A DNA stretch of 64,000 nt from CAWAPD01 sp963783865 (GCA_963783865.1 CAWAPD010000004.1:1-64000); one strand, 5' to 3'; positions 23,530 through 36,662 are shown, counted from the stretch's first letter. Notes: generated from the letters alone by a model not told the origin. A program made the numbers and translations.

Positions 23530-26160
23530 CTACTGCAGCGTCAGCGCCACGAGCGAGCCGACGCGCACGCGCGCGCCGGCGGCGGGGTCCTGCGCCGAGA
23601 CCGTGGCAGTGTCCGACGGCTGCGCTTCGATCTCCGCGCCGAGCCCCGCCGCCCGCAGGGCCGCGATCGCCTGGTCGGCGGTCATGCCGCCGAGGTCCGG
23701 CACCGCGACCCGTTCGTCGACGCCGTTGACGATGAGGGTGACGACGTCCTGGGTCTGCATCCCCGGGCTTGGGGACTGGTCGGCGACGACCCCGGCGTCG
23801 CCCGCCGCCGAGCCGTTGAACTCCACGCTCACCTGGAACCCGGCTCCCGTGATCGCGTCTTCTGCCGCCTGGCGGTACATGCCGAGGACGTCGGGCACCG
23901 TGAGCGCGGCCCCGCTGCCCACCACGAGTCGCACGCGCTCGCCCTGAAGGATGCGCTGTCCTGCCTCGGGGGACTGGTGCAGCACCATCCCTTGCTCGGC
24001 CGGGTCGCTCGCCTGCCAGGTGATGTCCCAGCCGAGCGGCAATGGCCGCAGCAGCTTCTGGGCCTCGCTGACGGGGAGGCCGACGACGTCGGGCGCCTCG
24101 ACGAGCTTAGGCTTGTGGAAGGCGCAGTGCGCCGTCGGCACGTGGCCGTAGAAGAACCACGCCTTGAGCCGTTCGGGGCACCAGCGCGTGGCCAGCTCCC
24201 CGGTACGGGCGCAGATGATGGCCCTCTTGACCGGCGGGAGCTCGAACGGCGGGAAGGCGTGCGCCGGCACGCCACGCAGCGCGCTGGTCATGAACGCGCG
24301 CCAGATCTGGGCCGGGAACGTGCCCCCGGCGACGTCGATGCCGTGCACGACCATCGTGCGCTGCGAGGCCGGGTAGCCCACCCAGACGACTGCGGCGAGG
24401 TCCGGCGTGTAGCCGCAGAACCAGGCGTCGGAGTAGCTCGTCGTGGTGCCGGTCTTGCCGGCCGCCGGCCTGTCCAGGGCGGCGGCCGTGCCGGTGCCGC
24501 GCTGCACGACCTGCTGGAGGATCGAGGTCACCTCGCCGGCCTGCCAGCGGTCGAGCACGCGCCGCCGGCTGAGGAAGTTGCGGAAGAGCACATGCCCGGA
24601 GGCGTCGGTGACCTTGGTGATCGAGATGGGGCCCGGCTGGCCGTCCTCGATCATCGACCCGGTCAGGCGCTCGCCGCCGGTCGCCAGCGTCGAGTAGGCG
24701 GCCGCCATCTCGAGCGGCGAGACCCCCTTCTCGAGGCCGCCGAGGGCGATCGACGGGTTCGTCCCCACGGGGGTCACGATGCCGAGCTCGTGCGCGGCCA
24801 GGGCCACGTCCTCGGGACCCACCAGCATCGACAGGTCGGCATACACCGTGTTGTCGCTCTGAACGGTCGCTTCCTCCAGCGAGATCGGGCCCGCGTAGGC
24901 GTGCGAGTACGTGCTCACCGTCCACGGCTTGGCGCCCGGGCCCATGTCGATCACCTTGGGCTCGGAGTAGAAGACCGTCTGCGGGGACAGATCCTGCTTC
25001 AGCGCGGCGACCAGCGCGAACGGCTTGAACGCTGAACCCGGCTGCCGGTGGCCCTGCACCGCCAGGTTGTACTGGTGCCGCTTGAAGTCGCGGCCGCCGA
25101 CCATGGCCCTGACCTGTCCGGTGCGGGGGTCGATGGCGACGATCGCGGCCGTCGGGTCGGTCTTCAGGTAGAGGTACTCCGAGGCGGCGGCGTTGGCGGC
25201 CCGCTGCATCCTGGGGTCGAGCGTGGTGTAGACGCGCAGCCCGCCGCCGAACGCCTGCGCCGGCCCGAACTGGTGCTCGAGCTCCTGGATGACGTACTCG
25301 ACGAAGTGCGGCGCCAGGTGGCTCTTGGGCAGGCCGTGGGGCTGCCGCGGCAGAGGCGCCGCCGCCGCCGCGGCAGCCCGCCGGGCCGTGATCATGCCCT
25401 GGTCCTGCATGTCCCGGAGCACGATCGCGCGCCGCTCGCGGGCCGCCGCCGGGTCGTCGAACGGGTCGTCGTCGTTCGGGTCCTTGATGACGCCGGCGAG
25501 CAGGGCCGCCTGCGGCAGCGTCAGCCGCGCGGCGCTGCGGCCGAAGAAGGTGCGCGCCGCCATCTCGATCCCGTAGGCGCCCTGCCCGAAGTAGATCGTG
25601 TTCAGGTAGTTCGTCAGGATCTTGTCCTTCGGCCACTGCTTCTCGAGCTGGAAGGCGAGCACGGCCTCGCGGACCTTGCGCGAGAGGGTCTCCTGGGTCT
25701 GCTGCTCCTGGGGGATGTACGTGTTCTTGATGAACTGCTGGGTGATGGTCGAGCCGCCCTGCACCGTGTGACCGGCGGAGATGTCGCTGACAAGCGCCCG
25801 GGCGATGGCCTCGTAGTCCACGCCGGGGTGCTGGTAGAACCGCTTGTCCTCGACGGCCACCACCGCCTGCTTGGCGACGCTCGCGATCTGCGACGAGTCG
25901 ACGATCACCCGGCTCTCGTCGCCGCGCAGCACCGCGAGCAGGTGGGGGTGTTTGGCGCCGTCGTAGATGTAGCTGTTCTCGGTGAGGGGCTTGCTCGCCG
26001 CCAGGTCGAGCTTGGGCAGGTCGTGGCCGACGGCGCTGAGGGCGGCGCTCAGCGCCACCCCCGCCGCCGTCGCCCCCAGGGCGACACACGACACCAGGGC
26101 GATCGCCAGGATCGTCCAGCGGTCCCCGCTCTTCAACCGTCTGCGCCGGCTCGCCACCAT
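23530..26160 (-). CDS. Bifunctional penicillin-binding protein (PBP1a class) with PASTA repeats
   Basis: 876-residue class A PBP that polymerises and cross-links peptidoglycan outside the membrane. It has a basic N-terminus and a membrane anchor (ILAIALVSCVALGATAAGV). The GT51 glycosyltransferase contains VAVEDKRFYQHPGVDYEAI and QGGSTITQQFIKN. The transpeptidase shows SxxK in GSAFKPF, SxN in VQSDNTVYADL and KTGTTTSYSDAWFCGYTP. Three C-terminal PASTA repeats follow (VEAPDVVGLPVSEAQKLL, LTVPDVLGMYRQAAEDAI, VAVPDLGGMTADQAIAAL). ATG 26160 begins MVASRRRR; further upstream in-frame sequence is promoter DNA. It is divergent from tyrS. PASTA-bearing PBPs are typical of Gram-positives. Confidence 0.95.
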   Translation of the reverse strand: MVASRRRRLKSGDRWTILAIALVSCVALGATAAGVALSAALSAVGHDLPKLDLAASKPLTENSYIYDGAKHPHLLAVLRGDESRVIVDSSQIASVAKQAVVAVEDKRFYQHPGVDYEAIARALVSDISAGHTVQGGSTITQQFIKNTYIPQEQQTQETLSRKVREAVLAFQLEKQWPKDKILTNYLNTIYFGQGAYGIEMAARTFFGRSAARLTLPQAALLAGVIKDPNDDDPFDDPAAARERRAIVLRDMQDQGMITARRAAAAAAAPLPRQPHGLPKSHLAPHFVEYVIQELEHQFGPAQAFGGGLRVYTTLDPRMQRAANAAASEYLYLKTDPTAAIVAIDPRTGQVRAMVGGRDFKRHQYNLAVQGHRQPGSAFKPFALVAALKQDLSPQTVFYSEPKVIDMGPGAKPWTVSTYSHAYAGPISLEEATVQSDNTVYADLSMLVGPEDVALAAHELGIVTPVGTNPSIALGGLEKGVSPLEMAAAYSTLATGGERLTGSMIEDGQPGPISITKVTDASGHVLFRNFLSRRRVLDRWQAGEVTSILQQVVQRGTGTAAALDRPAAGKTGTTTSYSDAWFCGYTPDLAAVVWVGYPASQRTMVVHGIDVAGGTFPAQIWRAFMTSALRGVPAHAFPPFELPPVKRAIICARTGELATRWCPERLKAWFFYGHVPTAHCAFHKPKLVEAPDVVGLPVSEAQKLLRPLPLGWDITWQASDPAEQGMVLHQSPEAGQRILQGERVRLVVGSGAALTVPDVLGMYRQAAEDAITGAGFQVSVEFNGSAAGDAGVVADQSPSPGMQTQDVVTLIVNGVDERVAVPDLGGMTADQAIAALRAAGLGAEIEAQPSDTATVSAQDPAAGARVRVGSLVALTLQ

Positions 26161-26268
26161 CACTCTCGTCCGAAGCTCAGCGTACGCCGCACGAGCCGGC
26201 CGGGCGTCACCACCCCCTGTGGTATCATCCGCGCTTGCGTGGCAGCCCGCGACGACGGCGAGGGGACC

Positions 26269-27498
26269 GTGACCGACCAGCGACTCATCCAGGACCTTTC
26301 TATCGGCGCGGTCGACGTCCTGCCTGAGGGGGCCCTCGAAACCAAGCTCGTCGCCGCCGCGCGCGAGGGACGGCCTCTCCGCGTCAAGCTCGGCGTCGAC
26401 CCCACGGCCCCCGACATCCACCTCGGCCACTCGGTCGTCCTGAACAAGCTGCGCCAGTTCCAGGACGCCGGGCACGTCGCCGTGCTGATCATCGGCGACT
26501 ACACGGCCCGCATCGGCGACCCGTCCGGCCGCTCCAGGACCCGGCCGCGGCTGGACCCCTCAGAGATCGACGCCAACGCCAGGACCTACCAGGAGCAGGC
26601 GTTCCTGATCCTCGACGACGACCCCGCCAGGCTCGAGGTCCGCTACAACGGGGAGTGGCTCGGCGCCCTCACGATGGAGCAGCTGTTCGAGATCACCAGC
26701 ACCACCACGGTGGCCCGCATCCTCGAGCGCGACGATTTCCAGAGGCGCTGGCAGGAGCACCTGCCGATCTCGATGCTGGAGATGCTCTATCCCCTGGCCC
26801 AGGGCTACGACTCGGTGGCCGTCCGCGCCGACATCGAGCTCGGCGGCACCGACCAGAAGTTCAACCTGTTCATGGGCCGCGACCTGCAGCAGTACTTCGG
26901 GCAGGAGCCGCAGGCGATCATGACCATGGACATCCTGCCGGGGACCGACGGCGTCGAGCGGATGAGCAAGTCGACGGGCAACTACGTCGGGGTGACGGAG
27001 GACCCGCGCGACATCTACGGCAAGGTGATGAGCATCCCCGACACGGCGATCATGCAGTACCTGCGCCTGCTCACGCTGCACCACGCCGACGAGCTCGCCG
27101 AGACCGAGCGCCGGCTGGGGGCGGGTGAGGTGAACCCGCGCGACCTCAAGGCGGCCCTCGCGCGCGAGATCATCACGCGGCTGAGGGGCGGCGACGCGGC
27201 GGCGGAAGCCGAGGAGCATTTCGACCGCGTCTTCCGCCGCCGCGTCGCCGCCGACGACGTGCAGGACCTGGCGCTGGAGCCCGGCGACCTCGAAGACGGC
27301 GGCGTGTACCTGCCCAAGGTCATGGAGCGCTGGTTCGGCCTCAGCCGCTCCGAGGCGCGCCGGCGCATCGAACAGGGCGGCGTCACGCTCGACGGCGCGA
27401 CGGTGACGGCCTTGACGGTCGCGGCCGGCGATCTCGCCGGCCGCCACGTCAAGGCCGGCAAGTCGGCCCGGTTCCAGGGTGTGGTGCGTACGGCCTGA
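26269..27498 (+). CDS. tyrS: Tyrosine--tRNA ligase
   Basis: 409-residue class I aminoacyl-tRNA synthetase. The HIGH-type motif is HLGHSVVLNKLRQF, the KMSKS motif is RMSKSTGNYVG, and the C-terminal ~60 residues are an S4 RNA-binding domain (VMERWFGLSRSEARRRIEQG). ADIELGGTDQKFNLFMGRDL is the tyrosine/ATP-site block. Start is GTG 26269, with GAGGGG a little too close upstream; GTG 26239 is an alternative and would lie about 11 bp after a TATCAT -10-like element (26223-26228), which might mean a leaderless transcript. The last gene before the rRNA operon. Confidence 0.95.
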   Translation: MTDQRLIQDLSIGAVDVLPEGALETKLVAAAREGRPLRVKLGVDPTAPDIHLGHSVVLNKLRQFQDAGHVAVLIIGDYTARIGDPSGRSRTRPRLDPSEIDANARTYQEQAFLILDDDPARLEVRYNGEWLGALTMEQLFEITSTTTVARILERDDFQRRWQEHLPISMLEMLYPLAQGYDSVAVRADIELGGTDQKFNLFMGRDLQQYFGQEPQAIMTMDILPGTDGVERMSKSTGNYVGVTEDPRDIYGKVMSIPDTAIMQYLRLLTLHHADELAETERRLGAGEVNPRDLKAALAREIITRLRGGDAAAEAEEHFDRVFRRRVAADDVQDLALEPGDLEDGGVYLPKVMERWFGLSRSEARRRIEQGGVTLDGATVTALTVAAGDLAGRHVKAGKSARFQGVVRTA

Positions 27499-27550
27499 CC
27501 GCCCGGCCCGGACAGTCTGCCCGAGGCTGCCGCCGTGTGTGAGGAACTGG

Positions 27551-27578
27551 TTGACTCTCGGTTCCCAGTGGGTATACT
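27551..27578 (+). promoter_or_regulatory. rRNA operon promoter P1
   Basis: TTGACT (27551-27556), 16-bp spacer, TATACT (27573-27578), close to the sigma-70 consensus and unusually AT-rich for this genome. It is about 520 bp upstream of the 16S gene. Confidence 0.75.
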
Positions 27579-27640
27579 TCCTTGGCTCCCCAGCGGACGT
27601 CCTCTCGGACACTCTCGTTCGATGACCAGGGGAGACGTCC

Positions 27641-27669
27641 TTGACGCAAGGACGGTGTCTGCGTATTAT
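27641..27669 (+). promoter_or_regulatory. rRNA operon promoter P2
   Basis: TTGACG (27641-27646), 17-bp spacer, TATTAT (27664-27669). Tandem promoters about 90 bp apart are typical for rRNA operons. Confidence 0.75.
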
Positions 27670-27732
27670 ATGGAGTCCCTCAAGGGGAACGTCCTGACGC
27701 AGTCCATCTCGACAGTGTGGTCACTCGTGTAG

Positions 27733-27800
27733 CGGATCGTCTGAGATCCGTTCTCGTCGCAACGACGAGCGCACAGGTGGCCCCGGTGTCGGGGCCGTTT
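27733..27800 (+). promoter_or_regulatory. Structured rRNA leader with terminator-like hairpin
   Basis: Three consecutive hairpins: CGGATC/GATCCG (27733-27750), CTCGTCG/CGACGAG (27753-27769) and GGCCCC/GGGGCC (27779-27796), the last followed by GTTTTC and resembling a weak terminator. It precedes a boxA-like TCTTTGAAAAC at 27841, so a read-through (antitermination) arrangement is plausible. Confidence 0.5.
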
Positions 27801-27840
27801 TCGTGTCAGAGGCGAGAACCAAGTGCTCACGGGCACGCGG

Positions 27841-27865
27841 TCTTTGAAAACTGAACAGTGTGAGG
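27841..27865 (+). promoter_or_regulatory. boxA-like element and 5' arm of the 16S processing stem
   Basis: TCTTTGAAAACTG resembles the boxA antitermination element. AAAACTGAACAGTGTGAGG (27847-27865) is perfectly complementary over 19 bp to 29811-29829 downstream of 16S, forming the RNase III-type stem that brackets the 16S precursor. Confidence 0.8.
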
Positions 27866-28100
27866 AAGCCGGCGACGATTCCGCCTAGGGTCGAAGCCGG
27901 TGAACGCCAGTGCGCCTGAGCACTCGTTCGCGAGTGCGAAGGCCCAAAATGAACCCGTCATGCGGTCTGAGCGTTGCTGCTCTACCGGCTCAATGCCGGC
28001 ACCTTGACCGCAAGACACCGGGACAGACCACTTGTCCCGGCTTTGAGAGCTCAAGCTCTTGCAACGCTTGCCTCGGGGCTTCGGCCCCGTGCACCAAGTT

Positions 28101-29648
<1,548 letters not shown>

Positions 29649-29810
29649 CTAGGGAGTACGGCGGCGATCACCGCCGTGAGCACCAGGTCCATATGCCCGC
29701 TCGATGTGGCCGTTCGCGGCCTTGCCGGGCCGGCGGGCCAGGTCCTCTGGAAACTCTACGTCGACCGCTGACGTTCCCATCTCTCGTCCGGCCTTGCCGG
29801 GCGCGAACGG

Positions 29811-29829
29811 CCTCACACTGTTCAGTTTT
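29811..29829 (+). promoter_or_regulatory. 3' arm of the 16S processing stem
   Basis: CCTCACACTGTTCAGTTTT is the exact complement of 27847-27865. The adjoining 29649-29810 spacer contains a 14-bp direct repeat (CGGCCTTGCCGGGC at 29717 and 29789) but no tRNA or other gene. Confidence 0.85.
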
Positions 29830-29918
29830 GAAAGATGTGCGTGCGGATCCCGTTTCCTGCAGTGGAGCGGCCGCGCTGCCGATGTACAGCAGGCAGCGTG
29901 GCGATCCCGAGGAGACAT

Positions 29919-30338
29919 ATGGATCTCAAGAAGCTCCGCGCGACCGGCATCATCGTCGTCGCGGGCGCGGTCCTGGCGATCATCGGCACCTTCGGGCCCT
30001 GGTATGGCCTCCAGCTCGACATCTCGAGTCTGCAGGTCCACCTGTCGGCGAGCGTCAACGGTTGGCACTTCGCCTATCTTGGCTGGCTGGTCGCCATCCT
30101 CTGTGCGGCGGCCGCCGTGGTCGCCCTCCTCAGGGCCGTGCCGTCGGCGACGCCGTCGCTGCCGCTGTCCGAGCCGCTCCTCATCATGGGCGCCGGGGGC
30201 CTGTCTGCCCTCTTCGTCCTGGCGCGGATCGTCGTGCGGCCGATCGGGCTCGATCTCCGCTGGGGGATCATGGTCGCCCTGGTGGGCACCCTGATCGTCG
30301 CCGCCGGGGGCTTCTTCGAGAACAGATCCGCAGCGTGA
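29919..30338 (+). CDS. Membrane protein encoded inside the 16S-23S spacer
   Basis: 139-residue protein with four hydrophobic segments (IIVVAGAVLAIIGTFGPW; GWLVAILCAAAAVVALL; LLIMGAGGLSALFVLARIVV; WGIMVALVGTLIVAAGGFF). GAGGAG lies 4 bp before ATG 29919. Codon use is that of a real gene. It is homologous to the N-terminal half of the protein at 33826, just past the 5S gene: both start MDLK and share GT.GPWYG, GWH, RP.G..LRWGI. It lies wholly between the 16S 3' processing arm (ending 29829) and the 23S 5' arm (from 30393), on the rRNA strand. A 7-bp hairpin (30351-30367) follows the stop. No separate promoter is evident. Function unknown. Confidence 0.8.
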   Translation: MDLKKLRATGIIVVAGAVLAIIGTFGPWYGLQLDISSLQVHLSASVNGWHFAYLGWLVAILCAAAAVVALLRAVPSATPSLPLSEPLLIMGAGGLSALFVLARIVVRPIGLDLRWGIMVALVGTLIVAAGGFFENRSAA

Positions 30339-30392
30339 GCTTCGCCGGTCGACCTCGTCACGAGGTCAGCGCCGGCGGACGGTGCCGGTACG

Positions 30393-30423
30393 CCGGCGCG
30401 AACCTTGAAAACTACATAGTGGC
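30393..30423 (+). promoter_or_regulatory. 5' arm of the 23S processing stem
   Basis: CCGGCGCGAAC (30393-30403) and GAAAACTACATAGTGGC (30407-30423) pair with 33473-33483 and 33452-33468. Together they give 28 bp of stem with a small internal bulge, the RNase III-type structure bracketing 23S. Confidence 0.85.
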
Positions 30424-30437
30424 AATGAAGTTCTTTT

Positions 30438-33442
<3,005 letters not shown>

Positions 33443-33451
33443 AACTTCGGC

Positions 33452-33483
33452 GCCACTATGTAGTTTTCGAGCGTTCGCGCCGG
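33452..33483 (+). promoter_or_regulatory. 3' arm of the 23S processing stem
   Basis: GCCACTATGTAGTTTTC (33452-33468) and GTTCGCGCCGG (33473-33483) are exact complements of the 5' arm at 30393-30423. It lies in the 23S-5S spacer. Confidence 0.85.
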
Positions 33484-33518
33484 CCCGGCACGAGCTTTCG
33501 CAGGCACCGCCTGCAAGG

Positions 33519-33637
33519 TTTCCGGTGGCCATGGCGGAGGGGAAACACCTCTTCCCATTCCGAACAGAGAAGTAAAGCCCTCCAGCGCCGATGGTACTTC
33601 GGGGGAGACCCCGCGGGAGAGTAGGACGCCGCCGGGA
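33519..33637 (+). rRNA. rrf: 5S ribosomal RNA
   Basis: About 119 nt, bounded by the closing helix formed by TTCCGGTGGC (33519-33528) and GCCGCCGGGA (33628-33637). Contains the conserved CACCTCTTCCCATTCCGAAC loop region and GAAGTAAAGCCCTCCAGCGC. It is the third gene of a standard 16S-23S-5S operon. Confidence 0.95.
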
Positions 33638-33646
33638 GTAGTCAGA

Positions 33647-33682
33647 CAGAGGCCCGCGAGCCGCAAGGCTCGCGGGCCTCTG
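33647..33682 (+). terminator. rRNA operon terminator
   Basis: 16-bp perfect stem (CAGAGGCCCGCGAGCC at 33647-33662, complement at 33667-33682) with a GCAA tetraloop, 9 bp after 5S. The T-run is weak (TCGTTCC). Confidence 0.8.
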
Positions 33683-33825
33683 TCGTTCCCGGACCGGTGT
33701 CGGCTCGAGTCGGCGGCGCCGGGCCGGGGCGCGGCGCCTGACGCCGCACGCGACCGGTCGCGGCGTTGAGAATCGCGCGGCGACGTGCCACGATTGCCTC
33801 ACTCGTCAGAGAAGGAGGCACGTGA

Positions 33826-34821
33826 ATGGACCTCAAGCGCGTCCCGCTCCTGGACTGGGTGCTCGGCGGCGCCGGCTTGGTGATGATGTTGGGCACCCTG
33901 GGGCCGTGGTACGGCGTGTCCTTCATGGGGTACGGCGAGACGGTGGGCGGCTGGCACTCGGTCAAGTACTTCGGGTGGTTCGTGTTCCTGATCGGCTTGG
34001 CCATCGTGGCGCTGGCCGTGCTCGACGCGGTCATGGAGCTGAGGGGGACCGGCGTCTCGGCCGCCATCTCGCTGACCGTCGCCGCCATCGGCGGCGTGGC
34101 GTTGCTGGTGCTGCTCATCCGCATGGCGTACCGGCCCGAGCCACACGGCATCGTCGGTCTGCGCTGGGGGATCGTCCTGGCCACGTTGGCCTCCCTGGCG
34201 GCGATCGGGGTCGCCATCGCCAGGATCTTCGTGGACAACACCGCCGACAAGAGCGGCGCGCCGGCGACGCCCTACACGCCCGCCGTGCCGCCGCCCTACG
34301 TAGCGCAGGCGCCGGCGGCCTGGCAGACGGCGACGACGCCGGCCGCGCCGCCGTACGGGCAGGCGTCGCCGCCCGTCGTGATGACCGCTGCGGGCGTCGC
34401 CGCGGCGGCCGAGGGGGCGGCGGAGCCGCAGGCTCCCGCGCCGCCGCCCGAGGCGGAGTCTCCGCCGGACGCGACGTCACTCCCGGATGCCGATGCCTTG
34501 GTCGAACCCGTCGCTCCGCTCGTGCAGGCGGCGCCGGCGGAGGCCGCCGAGGTGTCCTCCGGTATCGAGCCGCCGGATGGAGCGCCGCCAGTGGAGCCGC
34601 CGCCTGTGGAGCCGCCACCAGACGGCGCGCCGCCCGTGGAGCCGCCCCCGGCGCCTGCTTCTGCGGAGCCGTCGGCCGATGCGGCGCCCGCTGGAGCGCC
34701 GGTCGCGCCCATGGGCTCCAGCGCCGACGAACCGGCCGCGTTCTGCCCGGGCTGTGGCGCGGCGTTCGTCCAGGACGCCCTGTTCTGCGCCCGCTGCGGC
34801 GCGCGCCGGCCGGGGACGTGA
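33826..34821 (+). CDS. Membrane protein with C-terminal zinc ribbon (paralogue of the spacer gene)
   Basis: 331 residues. The first ~145 carry four membrane helices and are homologous to the 16S-23S spacer protein (MDLK, GTLGPWYGV, GGWHSVKYFGW, LRWGIVLAT). A long Pro/Ala/Glu-rich linker follows (about 150-300) with repeated VEPPP units. The C-terminus is a double-CxxC zinc ribbon (FCPGCGAAFVQDALFCARCG). ATG 33826 follows AGAAGGAGG. A possible promoter (TTGAGA 33766-33771, 17 bp, CACGAT) lies between the rRNA terminator and the start. Function unknown; the zinc ribbon and disordered linker suggest a cytoplasmic interaction or sensing arm on a small membrane domain. Confidence 0.82.
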   Translation: MDLKRVPLLDWVLGGAGLVMMLGTLGPWYGVSFMGYGETVGGWHSVKYFGWFVFLIGLAIVALAVLDAVMELRGTGVSAAISLTVAAIGGVALLVLLIRMAYRPEPHGIVGLRWGIVLATLASLAAIGVAIARIFVDNTADKSGAPATPYTPAVPPPYVAQAPAAWQTATTPAAPPYGQASPPVVMTAAGVAAAAEGAAEPQAPAPPPEAESPPDATSLPDADALVEPVAPLVQAAPAEAAEVSSGIEPPDGAPPVEPPPVEPPPDGAPPVEPPPAPASAEPSADAAPAGAPVAPMGSSADEPAAFCPGCGAAFVQDALFCARCGARRPGT

Positions 34822-34856
34822 GCGCCGCGAGGGAAGCTCGCGGCAGCCAGTGCAAG

Positions 34857-34893
34857 AAAAGGGCGGGGGCGCCGAAGGCGCCCCCGCCCTTTT
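34857..34893. terminator. Bidirectional terminator between convergent genes
   Basis: 17-bp perfect stem (AAAAGGGCGGGGGCGCC, GAA loop, and complement) with four A/T at each base, between the zinc-ribbon gene and the convergent mttB-like gene. It would work in both directions. Confidence 0.85.
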
Positions 34894-34920
34894 CGCCGAG
34901 CCACCGCCCGACCGGGGTCG

Positions 34921-36345
34921 CTAGGCCTTGATCTCTCGCGCGGCCCAGTCGTCGAGGACCGTCTGGATGCGTTCCTCGGCTCCGGCCGGCAGCGGCGTCG
35001 GCTCGTAGGCGGCGATGATCTCCTCGGCGCGCTCGACCGCCCGCTCGACGAGCGGCTTGTCGACGAAGTCGTCGAACGTGCCGCGCTGGAAGACCTGGGG
35101 CCGCCACACCTCGGTGCGGGCGAACCTGCGCGTGCTCTTGCAGTTGAGGAAGTGGCCGCCGATCCCGATCGCCTTGATGTCGTCGATCAGGGCGTGCTCC
35201 TCGTCGACCGGGTCCTCGCGCATGTAGCGGCGCAGGGCGCCGATCTGGTCGCTGTCGAGCACGATCTTGGCGATGCTCGAGATCTGGATGCCGTCGAGCC
35301 CGCCGGCGGCGATGAGCGAGTCGGACCCCAGCAACGCCGCGCACAGGGCCGTCATGCCTCCCTCGGAGCCGCACTGGAAGTTGGCCGCCTTGGCGTCGCC
35401 CGACATGCCGGTGCACTGCACGGGCAGGCCGTAGAAGCGCGCCATCTCGACGCAGATCATGTTGATGAGGCCGATCTCCGGACCGGCCGCGATGTAGCCG
35501 CCGGTCCGCATGTCGGCCACCCCGGCGCCGACGCCGGCGATGGTGGCGCAGCCGGGGTTGGCGAGCTGGAACATGACGATGCCGGACAGCAGCTCGGCCT
35601 GGCTTAGGATGCAGTCGGCGAGGACGGTGCCAGGGCCGGTGGTGCCGATCTGGGGCATGGGGAGCACGAAGATCGGCACCCCGCGCTTGCACATGAGCAG
35701 GCCGGCCTCGGTCATCTCCCTGTCGTGCTGCAGCGGGGCGATGGTGCAGTTGGTGACCGAGAAGTAGGGCCGCTCGGTGAGCTTCGCGCCGGCGGCCGCC
35801 TCGTACATCTCCAGGATCGGGTCGACCATCTCGGGCGTGCGGATCTCGTCCTGCACGTGTTTGACGCCGTTGCGGATCATCGTCGCCTGCATCACCAGCG
35901 GCATGTTGTGGGCGTCGACGTCGCCGGTCTGCGGCGACGGCCAGAGCGTGTCGATCTCGGGCAGGGCGTCGGTCAGGCGCGTGATCCGCGCCAGGTCCTC
36001 GACGGTGCCGTTGTGGAGCTCGCCGGTGAGGTCGTCGATGACGTTGGTCGTCATGCCGTCGCTGGTGCAGACCCAGCGCTCGCCGCCGAGCACGACGTCA
36101 GCCTCGGGGACGCGCCCGGCCAGCAGCACCTGCCGGGGCACGGTCTTGAGCGCCGGTTCGATGACGTCCCAGGTCGGCCACGCTCGCAGCGTCTCGCGGT
36201 CGACCCTGGCGCCCGCCGCTTCGAGCAGGTCGATCGCCTGGGGGGTGTTGTAGGCGATGCCCACCTCGGAGAGGACCTGCAGCGTCTTCTCGTGGATGAA
36301 CTCCTTCTCGGTGTCGCTCAGGTACTGGATCCGCGCGCGTGCCAC
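34921..36345 (-). CDS. MttB-superfamily (trimethylamine methyltransferase-like) protein, copy 2
   Basis: 474-residue MttB-family protein. Key blocks are TLQVLSEVGIAYNTPQAIDL, NCTIAPLQHDREMTEAGLLM, SGDAKAANFQCGSEG and GIGGHFLNCKSTRRF. No in-frame amber codon, so it is a non-pyrrolysine member; substrate unknown. GTG 36345 is chosen over ATG 36357: a GGGAGGG Shine-Dalgarno lies between them, and the paralogues all start at the equivalent M/V-AR. It is the most diverged of the four copies (for example LWPSPQTGDVDAHN where the others have LWPS.SARDLD). Divergent from copy 3. Confidence 0.86.
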   Translation of the reverse strand: MARARIQYLSDTEKEFIHEKTLQVLSEVGIAYNTPQAIDLLEAAGARVDRETLRAWPTWDVIEPALKTVPRQVLLAGRVPEADVVLGGERWVCTSDGMTTNVIDDLTGELHNGTVEDLARITRLTDALPEIDTLWPSPQTGDVDAHNMPLVMQATMIRNGVKHVQDEIRTPEMVDPILEMYEAAAGAKLTERPYFSVTNCTIAPLQHDREMTEAGLLMCKRGVPIFVLPMPQIGTTGPGTVLADCILSQAELLSGIVMFQLANPGCATIAGVGAGVADMRTGGYIAAGPEIGLINMICVEMARFYGLPVQCTGMSGDAKAANFQCGSEGGMTALCAALLGSDSLIAAGGLDGIQISSIAKIVLDSDQIGALRRYMREDPVDEEHALIDDIKAIGIGGHFLNCKSTRRFARTEVWRPQVFQRGTFDDFVDKPLVERAVERAEEIIAAYEPTPLPAGAEERIQTVLDDWAAREIKA

Positions 36346-36662
36346 AAGCCCTCCCACATCGATCCGAAGGATCCTCGCGAGCCTGTCCGCCGGTCCCGCG
36401 GCGCGGTGGCGCGCGAGAACCTGGCGGGCTCGCCAGCCCGAACGCTAGCACATCGGGCGGGGGCGGCGCCGCGGCGCGCCGCCGTCCCCGCTAACTTTGC
36501 CGAGGAATGCGCCGCCGGAGACGGCAGGAAGTCCTGCCGGGACCGTTGTCGGGCTCCTGCGAACATGGGAGGATTGACGGGCCGCGCCTCCGGCGCGGCC
36601 CCCAGACCGCGACCACGCGCGGCGCCCGCGGCGCCGTCGCCTGACCCGCGAGGAGTGACCAC
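36346..36662. promoter_or_regulatory. Divergent control region between mttB-like copies 2 and 3
   Basis: 317 bp with no credible gene. It holds an 10-bp perfect hairpin GGGCCGCGCC-TCC-GGCGCGGCCC (36579-36601) and an AT-richer patch with TAACTTTGCC near 36492, and it must contain both divergent promoters. TTGACG at 36574 abuts the hairpin. No corrinoid riboswitch could be recognised. Confidence 0.35.

Noticed and set aside
27779..27800. Hairpin plus GTTTTC read as a full transcription terminator upstream of 16S
   Set aside because: It lies between the rRNA promoters and the 16S gene, with a boxA-like element following, so it is more likely a leader structure that is read through.
29649..30437. 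tRNA-Ile or tRNA-Ala genes in the 16S-23S spacer
   Set aside because: Looked for acceptor stems and GGTTCGAATCC-type T-loops; none found. The spacer holds the membrane-protein gene instead.
36346..36662. Cobalamin riboswitch upstream of the mttB-like genes
   Set aside because: No recognisable B12-box or long conserved leader fold; only a simple 10-bp hairpin is present.
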